Of a DNA stretch of 64,000 bases, positions 11,547 through 21,789 are shown piece after piece; within the stretch, counting starts at the first letter, position 1; each line of letters begins with the position of its first letter. The stretch covers positions 27,176,532 through 27,240,531 of the forward strand of contig NW_026947503.1 of the NCBI RefSeq assembly GCF_034190915.1, in the 5' to 3' direction. The DNA is from Cavia porcellus. Lineage: Eukaryota; Chordata; Mammalia; Rodentia; Caviidae. Position numbers and translations under genes: made by a program. Under the pieces are notes generated by a model that did not search any database, was not told the DNA's origin, and saw only the letters and a program-made list of their open reading frames with translations.

Positions 11547-11868
11547 TGACCGGTGCAGCTCCAATGAAACAGGAGACAGGAGACGCTTTTGTGGACGACA
11601 GTTAACTGCTAGTTTATTTACGCAGGCTCTGGTTTATATATTTGGCCGTGACCAATCACAGGCTGCCACAAGGGAGCAGGGCGGGAATGGGATGCAGGCT
11701 CTGGCTACTATATCCAGCTGTGGCCAATCAGGAGTTGCCACAGAGTACGGAGTGAGCGCGGGGTGCGCACGGGTTGGCTAATTTAAAGAGGAACGTAGCG
11801 CATTGCGGAAACTGGCGTGGTCCTTAGTCCCGGCTGGGGTATGGTATGTTGAGCACCTGCGCCCAACA
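11547..11868 (-). mobile_element. Class-II (IAP-like) solo LTR
   Basis: A 322-bp element bounded by TG...CA and by the direct repeat 'gctag' (11542-11546 and 11869-11873). Read on the minus strand it starts 'tgttgggcgcagg', close to the start of IAP-type ERV2 LTRs, and ends 'ccggtca'. It has a TATA box (reverse of 11631-11640), an AATAAA signal (reverse of 11613-11618) and two inverted CCAAT boxes. It is much richer in GC and CpG than its surroundings, suggesting a fairly young insertion. No internal sequence remains, so it is a recombined solo LTR. ERV2 usually makes 6-bp duplications; a sixth base (A) is shared but ambiguous with the LTR end. Confidence 0.85.
11622..11765 (-). repeat. Tandem 72-bp duplication inside the solo LTR
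   Basis: Two copies start with 'gcaggctctgg' at 11622 and 11694 and share 'ggccgtgaccaatca' / 'ctgtggccaatca' and 'gccaca'. Each copy carries a CCAAT box and a TATA-like stretch, so the promoter part of the LTR is duplicated. The second copy is the more diverged at its far end. Confidence 0.8.
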
Positions 11869-12089
11869 GCTAGTATTTGTAACTGCCTTTTTCTACAACA
11901 CATTCTATATTCCCTTGGCTATCAGCTATCATCTGAGCAGGTCTTGGTTCTTTATCTGGAAGAGTGACCTATTCTTGAAGGTTTTAGGTCACTTGTCATT
12001 CTGCTTGCAGAGGGCAGTCGTTTTCAACTGACCTTGTAACAGGTCATGAAAATACTGGACACACTCTAAGGCAAAGCTTATGCTCCAAA

Positions 12090-12296
12090 TAAAGTAGTAC
12101 CTCAGTTTACAAACACTGTGGTTTGTGAACAATCTGGTTCACAAACAGAAGTGTCTGGAAATATTTTGCTTTTTTTGGTGAATTCTGCATTGGATTATAC
12201 ACACAACTGCAGCCATCTTTCTCATATGAACACAAACATGACCATCTTTTCTTGAATCTTAGAATGAATTAGGTCACGAACTAAGGAACCACTGTT
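12090..12296. mobile_element. Tigger-like miniature DNA transposon
   Basis: The two ends are inverted relatives: 'agtagtacctcagtttacaa' at 12092-12111 and, reversed, the end at about 12270-12296 ('cacgaactaaggaaccactg'). This wording matches the terminal repeats of pogo/Tigger elements. Length is about 200 bp with no transposase. A TA-type target duplication is plausible but not clean. Confidence 0.5.
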
Positions 12297-12299
12297 ATA

Positions 12300-13850
12300 T
12301 TCTTCCTTAGTTTCAATGTGGAGTAATACCCCAGTTTCGCATTGGTAGTCTAGACCAGTCAACCCCATCAACACAGTAACTCTCTCTTTAACTGGTTTAC
12401 TCAGAGGAATGAAGAACTCAAAAAGTCCAAGGGAAAACTTTAGATTCCAGTTCAATGGAATCATTGTTTGGCTTCCTGGCACAAGCCTTCCCCCACTCTG
12501 GTACTAAGACTTATAGGCTAGCAGAGCATAAAGTTATGGGAACAGGAAGCAAAAATTTAAATAGTGAATTCCTAGAGGTAATGGTGAGTGGTAACATTCT
12601 CAATTCCACCACTTAATTCCTGGACTCATGAGTACTGGTTATGGGGAAAGTAATTCCATATACTGGATGCTGTTGCAAAGAACCTTGCCTTGTAACATAT
12701 TACCACCTGGGTGGCATTATACATGGATCTTTAAAAACATTTCACTTTTCTATCAATCCAACTGCTTTTGAATGAGGGAGCACATGAAAAGACCAGTGAA
12801 TTTCATAAGCATGAGCTTTTTGGCTCACCTCTTTGCCTGGGTATTGCACTCCTTAGAAGCAATGCTGTGCTGAATACCATGACAGAGAATGAGGCATTCT
12901 GCAAGCCCATAGTTGGTAGGATCAGCAGAGGCATTACGTGCAGGGAGGGCAAATTCACACCAGGTCTAGATGTCTACTGGAATAAGGACAAAGTGCCATC
13001 TTTTTCATGATAAAAGAAGTAAAATATAACTGACCTGGTACCAGGTCAAAAACTAATCACCCCCAAGAAAGGTACTATATCAAGGAATTCCATGTTGATC
13101 TCTGCATTCAGCAGTGGCTATAGGTAGGCTTTGATGAATGGAAGTCTATGTTGCTAAGCCCATGCATAATTTCCATTCCTGCCAACATGATCACTTTTTT
13201 TATGAGCCCATTGGGCATTGACAGGAATGACAGGAAAAACATTGACTTGCTATTGACAAAAAGGGTTACCCTGTCGTTTGATTCTTAAAGTCCTTTTTGG
13301 TGGAGGTTACACCTTGCTGAGCATTTACAAGAGACACAACACCTTCACATCTTTCACTCAGATGGCAATGTCTATTCATATACCCCTCCACTAAATGCAT
13401 TTGTCACTAATTTTCCTGTCATCTTCATTCTAAGTCCTTGTCCAGGCCAAGCCAGACAAGTCTACAGCCTACAAGTTGGTGGCATACAGTCACACATTTG
13501 GCCACTGTGTTCTTCCAAAAGAATGTATGATCAGGCACACAGCCCATAGCCTTCATCACTGCCCTTCAGGGATGTTCTAGAAAGGCACTGTAATGTCACA
13601 GCTGTCCATGTTTGGGTGGTACTTGCACAACGTGCAGAACCATTTGTGAACTCGTCCCAACATTTTCCTCTGTCAACTGATCACTGGTACCACTCATGAG
13701 GCCATAGGTGAATGCCAAGAGACAGAGGCAGTAAAGCAGAAGTAATGACCGTGGGCACTTGGGCTACTTCCTTATGTAACTGACTGGTGTCTTTAGGTCC
13801 TGCTTAATCCCAGTAACACATATATCACTTCCATTTGATGATGTACTGTT
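12300..13850 (-). mobile_element. Possible ancient ERVL/MaLR internal remnant
   Basis: About 1.5 kb of sequence more GC-balanced than its AT-rich neighbours, resembling degraded ERVL-type internal sequence read on the minus strand. No open frame longer than 90 codons and no catalytic motif can be read. The assignment rests on general resemblance only. It could instead be unique DNA. Confidence 0.3.
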
Positions 13851-14124
13851 ACTGTGCATGTTCAGCTTTATGAGTTGGCAGGCACGGTGTACTATGGAAA
13901 AGGGGTTAATTTTCTGTCCTCATACAGAGTTGACACCGAGGGGACTACTGAGCTGCACCTTCATGGTAACTTTATATATTTAATTTCTGGGAAAGATCAC
14001 GTAGAGAATTTTAATTGGCTTTTTGCCTTGCCCTCTGACCTCTTTATAAGGTTCTTGAAATCAGTGATTGGAATTGACATCATTTAGTTTTAAAGATAAA
14101 AGGTCTTCAGTAGGGAAGCCTTTA

Positions 14125-14185
14125 ATTCCACTTTCTCAACCCTGGCTGCATATTGAGTCTCCTGGAGAACTTGGAAAGAATAGCG
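14125..14185 (+). repeat. MER5A-like DNA transposon fragment
   Basis: 'ctttctcaaccctggctgca' then 'ttgagtctcctggagaactt' follows the start of MER5A (a non-autonomous hAT-Charlie element). Only the first third is recognisable. Confidence 0.45.
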
Positions 14186-14649
14186 GTAGTCCGACGCCGT
14201 CACGATTGAGCAAGTCATAAGCTCTGGTGTGAATGTTTTCATTTCCCTAAAACTCTCTTAGGACTTCTAGCATGGCCCAGGGACCCCAGGGAAATGATAG
14301 AGGAGTTAACTGCCAGGGTCTTCTCTCATCTCCTCCTTACCAATAACCTTCCATAAGACAGACCACATTTGAATGTGTGGTGCAACTTGTTACTTTAATA
14401 TTTTAATCAAAGTAGCCTGTTGCCTAGTTGAGCTGAGTTTTATAAGTAAGCATATGAATTTAATTTCTTCTGAATCAGGGAGTGTGTTTATTCACTCTAC
14501 CTGTGGCCCTGTTTGTGGTATCAAAGCATGTTTTTAGAACATGTCGGTCCTTGAAAGATTCCTGAGAGATCCTAAATGTGCCACAAGCAAACCTAGCTTT
14601 CCTTAAAGCAGTTCGTCTTCTCCTCTTCCATTTTAGAATTTTTGGAAAT

Positions 14650-15170
14650 TTGTAGACATTTTCTTTTTTTTTTCTTCATTCAATTTCAAATTATTTGTCT
14701 AGTTCTGTAACATATTCTGGAGTTTTAGTGTATTTTATTAAATGTACAGATTACTCTAGGGGAGAACTGACATTTTTGTAATGATGTATAAACATTAAAT
14801 AAGTTATTACACTTGATAAATATTTGGATTTATTCACATGCTTTACTGCTCACTATTTTTTCAATTTTATGTGTTTTTCTTTCTTTCTTGAAATATCCTC
14901 AAGTAGTTTTCTCAATCAAATTGGAGCATGGTTTTTGGATGTTCAAAAATGTTTTTATTTTTTTTTCCTCCTGTAACTGATATTTTCCTAGAATTCTAAA
15001 CTGACAAATTGTTTTTCCTGCACACTTTGAAGTTATAGTTCTATTATCTTCTGGTATCTGTTGCTACTATGAATAATTTTGCTTTTGGCCTATTATAAAT
15101 AAACTGCATTTCTTGCTTCGTAGCTTTAAGAATTTGTATTGTATTCTCATAGGTCAGAAACTTTAACCAG

Positions 15171-15216
<46 letters not shown>

Positions 15217-15760
15217 TCTCTCTCTCTGCCTAGACTTTCATTCATTCAATTCTTATACTTGAAGACTTCAGGAAATTCTCAAATTCAGAAAAGTTCATAA
15301 CCCTTTTATCTTCAAATTTTGTTTTCTTTTTTTCTGGCTCTCCACTACTTCTGTCTATTTAAACATATAATAACTTCTTAGCCAGTAATTTATGTATCTT
15401 AAATTCTGTTTCGTATTTTTAAAAATCACTTTACCTCCTGGATTAAATTCTACATCAATCCTTTTGTTTTATTTCTAGTTCTTTTTGTGGTTCACGTTCT
15501 CATTTCTTTCATATATTGGGTTTTGTACTACAAAGACTATAGTTTTCGTGTGCAATTTTTATTGGTTTATTTATTTAAAAATTTTATTTACCTGTTTATT
15601 ACTCATTTCAATGTATTTTCATTCACGACTGCTTCTTTCTTACAGATTTTCCTCCTATTACCTCATTAAGTTTTGTTAATCCATTAGTATAAGTTCTTTT
15701 CAGAAAATTTCAGTATTGCTCATGTTTCTTTGTAAGAAACTGAATTCAGCTATATTTCAA
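14650..15760 (-). mobile_element. Ancient L1/half-L1 remnant
   Basis: AT-rich DNA with blocks in the order seen in old mammalian L1 ORF1 regions read in reverse ('ctattatcttctggtatctg', 'gctttaagaatttgtattg', then a CT-repeat where old L1s have a CT-rich stretch). All frames are broken. Subfamily cannot be told. Confidence 0.45.
15171..15228 (+). repeat. (TC)n microsatellite
   Basis: Nearly perfect TC dinucleotides for about 58 bp, lying within the old L1 remnant. Confidence 0.97.
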
Positions 15761-15789
15761 TATATTGATCTTCTTTTGGGGTGGACTTT

Positions 15790-15925
15790 TGAAGGCCTTA
15801 GTTTATTTTGGTTTTGAACTCACTTTGTATCCCAGGTTGGTCTCAAAATCATGGAGATTCTCTTGCCTCACCCTCCTGAGTGTTGAGATCGCAGGTATAC
15901 ACCACAATGCCTAGCTATCACAATA
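15790..15925 (-). repeat. B1-like (7SL-derived) SINE
   Basis: Reverse of a B1/Alu-type monomer: 'ttttgaactcactttgtatc', 'ccaggttggtctcaaaatca', 'ctcaccctcctgagtgttga' then 'gatcgcaggtatacaccaca'. The order is as expected for a minus-strand copy. Old and diverged. Confidence 0.82.
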
Positions 15926-16559
15926 TTAGTTTTTTAAAAATATCTTTTAGTTATAGCGTCAAGCTCATCTTTAAAAGAAACTAATGTAAACTACCATCAT
16001 CTCTTTCTCTCTTCTTTTTCTTGTCCTTTTAAAATGCATTTTCTTGTTCATTTTTCCTCCTTTGCAATGTCTAGGTATTTTATAGCTATGTCCCTGTAAA
16101 ACTACCATATGCCTCACCAGAAAAACATTATGTTTCAGGGTTCTCATCCTACACAAATATCACAGATCTAGTTTCCAAGCCAGTGAGAAGTGTGACTCAG
16201 GTCCTAATTTGTTTGCTATGTGCCCTTTCCAGTACAATATAGGCTTCCAGTTCTGAAGTGTGTAGCTACTTTTAAAAGTGTGTTCATTGGAGGGTGACCC
16301 CTTCACAGCCTAATGTTTCATGCTATTTGCCTGGCTCTGGTCACCTGGCCATTCTGCAAGCAGATTCTTTTTCTTTCATTTTGTAGGTGTTAATCTCATG
16401 AGCATCTCTGCCTATTTCTGGTCCCAGAAACCGATAGGTTTTCTACTTTCTCTCTGCTTATTATTGTGCTTTGTTGTGATGGTTTCATTTTTTGATGCAT
16501 GAAAAATCTACCTTATTGTTTAAGATGTCCAAGTTTTGAGTTTTTTTGTTTATATTTTC

Positions 16560-17160
16560 TTTCATTTTTCCCTCAATTTTTTATTTGGAAAAACTTAAAT
16601 TCTATTGAAAAGTGATAAAAGTAGTAACATTAATATTTTAGAGTTACCTAGTCTTACAGGTGTCATTGATACATTGCTAGATTTATTTTTTCCTCTTTTT
16701 CTGAGCTATTTAAAAATTAAATATAGACACAATTATTCTGTGGCTCCTGTACATAAGGCCATAATTCTGAATAACCTTAATACAATTATCACACTTAGAG
16801 AATTTATTATCTACCATACATACCATGTATATATTTTCTCCATAAATATTTACTAACTACATTTTTGATCCAGAATTCCATCAAGGGTTATACATATTGG
16901 GCTTCCTCTTCACATCTCTTAGTGTTCTTTTATAGAATTTTTGTGAAGTGGATAAATAGTTAAATTCATGGTAGTTACAATATTTGGTAAGTCTCAGTTA
17001 GTTTGCAGAAAGTCCTTAGTTTAGATTTGTCTAATTGCTTTATTCTGATTGGATTCAGAGCACATGTTTTATGTTAGAGTAAAACGGGTGATACTGTGTT
17101 CTTATTCCATGATATCAGGGAATCTGATAGTTTATTGCTATAGATTTTAAATAAATATTT
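16560..17160. mobile_element. Old L1M-type fragment
   Basis: Several blocks recall an old mammalian L1 3' region: 'ctttttctgagctatttaaa', 'taatacaattatcacac', then 'gatccagaattccatcaagg' and 'cacatctcttagtgttcttt'. Orientation and subfamily not resolved. Confidence 0.45.
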
Positions 17161-17529
17161 TTCTATTTTTCTTCTCTATATTTGAAATACATGAGAAAAT
17201 GAAATCTGCATGAACTCACAGCAAGATTGTTCATGGAGCCCTGAATAGACTTTTACTGTTACACTGGGATTGCATTTGTTGGCTTACATTTTTTAATAGA
17301 CATATACAGTCATTTTGAAAGTCTCATGTCTGTCCTTTTGAATTCAGTGACAGCCATAAGAAATCAAATGTTGATCATCTTCTTTCTTACGCCAGAAAGC
17401 TCTTTTTCCATTCTGTATCACTTTAGGATGTCTTTGTACACATGGTATGCTGAAATGTGTGCATCAAATGTATTTTTCTGGCCAGTGCTCAGTGGGCCTC
17501 TTTCTCTCTATTTGTGAATGTGAATATAT

Positions 17530-17800
17530 TTTTAAAGTCTTTGGCTCTGCCCTTCATGGATGTGCCCTCCATGACCTTGCTACGGCACATTCTCCCTCAT
17601 CCACCCACTGTCCAGTGATGCTCTCACTGTCCTCCTTACTTTCCTTAGTCCATTTTGATCCTGTCCAGACATTTTTTGGCTCTTCTTTCAACATATCGTA
17701 CTTCATTAGCAAACTTTACCTCTCATTAAGTTCAGTTACCAAGCTGCTCTGCTCCTGAGCCCAGGCAAATGAACATTGCTGGAGAAAATGTGTGCTGATG
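17530..17800 (+). repeat. Possible L2 fragment
   Basis: CT-rich sequence with wording like the L2 3' part ('ccctccatgaccttgctacg', 'cattctccctcatccaccc'). Diverged; low certainty. Confidence 0.35.
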
Positions 17801-17829
17801 AAATCTAGGGTGACTGTAACAGCTCTCTT

Positions 17830-17990
17830 TTCTTGAGTCCTTGCTGTATGTTAGAAATATTCCTTTTTGCCGTATTATCTCCTTTACTAATTCTAACGAG
17901 TTAAGTATTATCTGCTCAAGACAAAATTATTTTACTCATTTTACAGATGACAGGATGAATTCTGAGGAAGGCTAAAAAGCATAGCTAACC
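17830..17990 (-). repeat. MIR SINE fragment
   Basis: Reverse-strand MIR blocks: 'ccttgctgtatgttagaaat', 'tatctcctttactaattcta', then 'ttactcattttacagatgac'. Confidence 0.65.
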
Positions 17991-17994
17991 TTAG

Positions 17995-20085
17995 AATGCA
18001 GCGTATTCACTGTAACTTGCTGTCTTCTGTGATTACAGCAAGGGGTCTACTGGTTTTCCAACACGTCTCAGCCTAGACATGAACGTCAGCTGCTGAATGT
18101 CTGCTGATCTACCTGTCTTCTTAGAGGCAGCTTTAGAACACAGACTGTGAAGATACCATTGAGAAGTGCAGAAAGGCTTGTGAGCTGTTGAAGATAATGC
18201 ACGAAGTCAATAACCATCAAGGTATTCTGTTGTTTCATATGGTGTTCAGTAGTAATCTCAAGTCCAATTACCTCTCCTAGTATGTCAAAGCTATTTTTAT
18301 ACTGAACGAAGAGAAAAAATACAGTCAAGAAATACACTTACCATCTGTATATTACAATTTTCCTGCTATTCAAATATGCTTTGGGAAAATACAACCAAAA
18401 AATCTTTCCCCTCTTCATTTCCCCAGGATTGCTTCATCTTACAGGAAAGAACTTTTAGCAATTGTCCCTATCCTGTCCTGGGAACGAAGAAGATTTGGTT
18501 GCCTAGGAAGAAATCTAGTTGAATTTGTACCTGACAAATTCTTAGAACAAATCCAGAAAAGCTTCAGTTAAGCATTTAAATTGCCCACTTTTTAGTCTAC
18601 CTTGAGTTTTTACTTTTCACCCGTGGATCTCCAGCTGTTTTGAAAATGCCCTGTAAATGCATTTCAAGTCTGTTTGCTGGGTGACATTCCTGACTAACAA
18701 TACACAAGAATTCTGGAGAGAGAGCAGCCCCTCCACCCTCCAGATGCTATCTGCTAGGAGGTTAAAATACATCTAGAGCAAAAGCGAGAGGGAAGCTTCC
18801 TGGGCAGGGATCATGATTTTAACTCCTGTGACCTGTAGTACCCAGAATCCAGTGGTGTCTGACAAGGACCCTGGGCAGAAGGACCAGCTATGAGCTCTAT
18901 AACTATCACTTTGAGTCTTTTTGCATTTTGCACCACACTGCATTTTCCACTATACCTCTTTTGTTCAACAGTACACCAAGAATATGTTTTCTTATTTTTG
19001 TCTGAGTATGCAGTCATGACAGCTTCTTATGTAGCTCAAATAAAATTCGAAGTATGACATTTCAGCAGCAAAGTCAGCAAAACAGGAAGTGGTACATCTC
19101 TGAGTATGCATCTTAACTTAAAAGGCAAAATTACCAGGACTTTGCAGAGCAAGGATTAATAACATAAATCACTTCATTTCCCCTAAAGGTTTGACCCAGT
19201 GTGTGATTTGTGCCTACAAAGCTGCTATAATGATGAACAATCTCTTTTATTAATGTAGCTATAAATGGAACTTGCGTTCAGACCTTACATAACCAAAAAT
19301 GACACATGGCAACTGAGGGTCACCTTTCCTGTGGGCTCTTGATGCCTAGGTTAAGTTGGCATCTAATAAAAAGAGTTGTAAACCTGAGGATTTTATCCCA
19401 CAATCTGCACGGTGCCATTATTTATGTTAAATCTTTCAGGGACTAGCATAAGAAAAATACAAGCACAAACTGAAGCTAGGTTACACTAGATAAATATTTT
19501 TAACATCGGTGTTAAGTATTATTATCATCATAATTACATGTAGTGGCAGCTAATTCAGAAAATATTTGGCATACCAAGATTAATATTTTATTATATTAAG
19601 TCATATTACATATACATAAATTGTTTAAACGTTATATTGTGGATATTATTATTTGAGATCTTCTGAGACCAGAAAATTACAAAAAGCAAAGCAAGAAAAA
19701 TTATTTGTGTATCATAAAAAGTTACAGGCTTACATAAAAATGTGGGGAGAATATATATTTATGAATATATATAAATGCCATTTCAGTTCTACCTTTGCTC
19801 ATTTAGAAGCAAAGCTGTCTTTTTGATTTTGAAATCTCTGGTGTGTTGTTTCACTTGTCTATATTCCCATGACATTTTACAAAAGATATTTTTAAAATCT
19901 AAGTTTTGTCAGTTTATTTCAAATTACTTGGAACTTGGTTATAATATAATTGCTTGATCGAATCTGACTGATGATTTTCAACATAACTAAAACTGCAAAT
20001 TTTGCATACAAATTTGTATGTTGGTACCAAGGGTTGTATGTTCAGCCTACAGTTAGGCTTTAGTAGTTCTATGCATTGTTTTTAT
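17995..20085. other. Unique sequence, part possibly conserved
   Basis: No gene or clear repeat. The block 19,140-19,470 is complex, free of simple repeat and rich in homeodomain- and SOX-like motifs (see findings). The rest is AT-rich with no recognised content. Confidence 0.4.
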
Positions 20086-20109
20086 TAAGTTTTTGAAAGT
20101 TCATTATTA

Positions 20110-20222
20110 ACTTTTAACTATGGACTGAAAACCTCACAAACGGTGCTGAAACAAACTATTCTTTCTTCAGCTTGTGGATCTCAGGTATTTTGTCTCAACA
20201 ACCAAAAAAATATCTAAGACAC
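20110..20222 (+). mobile_element. MaLR LTR 3' fragment
   Basis: Contains 'atggactgaaaacctcacaa', a degraded poly(A)-signal region, 'caggtattttgtctcaacaa' and a terminal 'atctaagaca'. This is the last third of a MaLR LTR; the 5' part is not visible. Confidence 0.7.
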
Positions 20223-20229
20223 AGCTCTA

Positions 20230-21610
20230 TCTACTCCTATGGTTGATGTAAGGCCTATTCCTGTTCAGGACTCACATTGTATTCTATGTGAGTTCATAAA
20301 CTTTGGGAACATCTTGGGATGACTCTCAAGTGCACTTTACAATTATTTACTGAATTTCATTTTGTACTTAGGTACTGATCGACGTACCGAAATATACCAG
20401 TGCATCAGGCAGACACAAATCAGGTCTTAACGAGGCTCCCACTGTAGAATGTTCCATGCTTTACAGTGATAACTTTGTTTTCTCCGATTCTCTCAAGAGT
20501 GTAGTTTTTATAAATTCTTCTTTTATATATCAGGATAAACTCATCAAATCATTGAAGGCTAAATTGCACCTAAAAGGATGGTGAAGAGGTTTTACCTTCT
20601 TTCCCAGCTCTAAAATACTTGACAGGAGGTTCTTGGGGCAAAGATTTAAAGTAATTTCCAAGTCCATGTGTGGCCTAACATGTGGAGAGGTCCATGGTGG
20701 TGGCACCAGTGATGCAGAGAGAGCACGTGGCTGTTTGGTAGGAAGAATACCTACTCCTTTCCCCTCTGGGTTTTCCCTGAGATTTCTTTTGCTTCTGTGG
20801 TCACTGAATTAAGTTCAAAGGATAGTTTCGCCATGTAGTGTAGTTTTAGTTCTGTTAGTGATCCAAAGACTGTATCTATAGATTTTGGGAGTACTGAACC
20901 TCTTCATGGCTTAATTTTCTGAAGTGATTTCTTTGATAACTTCTTTCAAAAGAAAATAGAGATCACCATCCTTGAAGAATTAGTTCTTAAACCATATCAA
21001 GTGTATAGTTAGGAACAATAAATTTTTAAATGAAAAAGTCAATAACAAATGCTCTCATTTGAAAAGTAAACCATGCCTTTATTTGTTGTATAAGTGTTGG
21101 AAGGCTTAACAATACGTCAAACAATGAGCTAAGAAAAAACATAGAAAAGGCCACTATTTTTAATATACTCTAAGACAAATACTTTTGTGAAAAATGAAAT
21201 GCTAGTGACACGAATCAAATAAAATAAAACTAGATTGTTGATTCTAAGGAAGTTTCAGTTAATCTGAGACTTGAATGGCATAAACATTTGGGAGAGACAC
21301 ATTCAAGACAGAGAGAATGGCTGTGCCACACACAAAGATTAGAATGAGATTGGAGTGGGCAGGGAGTACGATGGTTGGCAGGATTTAGACAGGGTGGGTG
21401 AGGTGGAAAGTTGTTCAGACTATGTCCACACATTTGTTAAGGGGTACACCATAGGGACTCTTATGAAGAGTTTGAATCCGAAGATGGACTCTCCTTACTG
21501 CATCTGCATGTGGCAGAAAGGCAGAGGTCACAGGGCTAAAATGGGATTATATGTACAAACTCCCACAATAAATGTATTCATTATGTATTACAAACATGCA
21601 CTAAAGAAAA
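20230..21610. other. Unique sequence, no gene seen
   Basis: No recognisable repeat or coding region. An 89-codon open frame at 21,355-21,624 ends in an A-rich run and shows no known domain. Confidence 0.4.
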
Positions 21611-21619
21611 AGAAAAAAA

Positions 21620-21785
21620 GGTGATGAACTTGCTCCCTCCACCCTCTCATCAAGGCAATAATCTCATGAAGTTTCAGCTCTTACAGCCTAAACACCTCCT
21701 GAAGGTCCCACATAAATATTTTTGTATTAGTGATTAAGTTTCAATGTGTATTTTGGAGGGACACAAACTGTCAAATGATAGTAAT
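21620..21785 (-). mobile_element. MaLR LTR 5' fragment
   Basis: Reverse of a MaLR LTR start: 'tctcatcaaggcaataatct', 'cacctcctgaaggtcccaca', 'gattaagtttcaatgtgtat' then 'tttggagggacacaaactgt'. Only the first half of the LTR is present. Confidence 0.65.
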
Positions 21786-21789
21786 ATCC

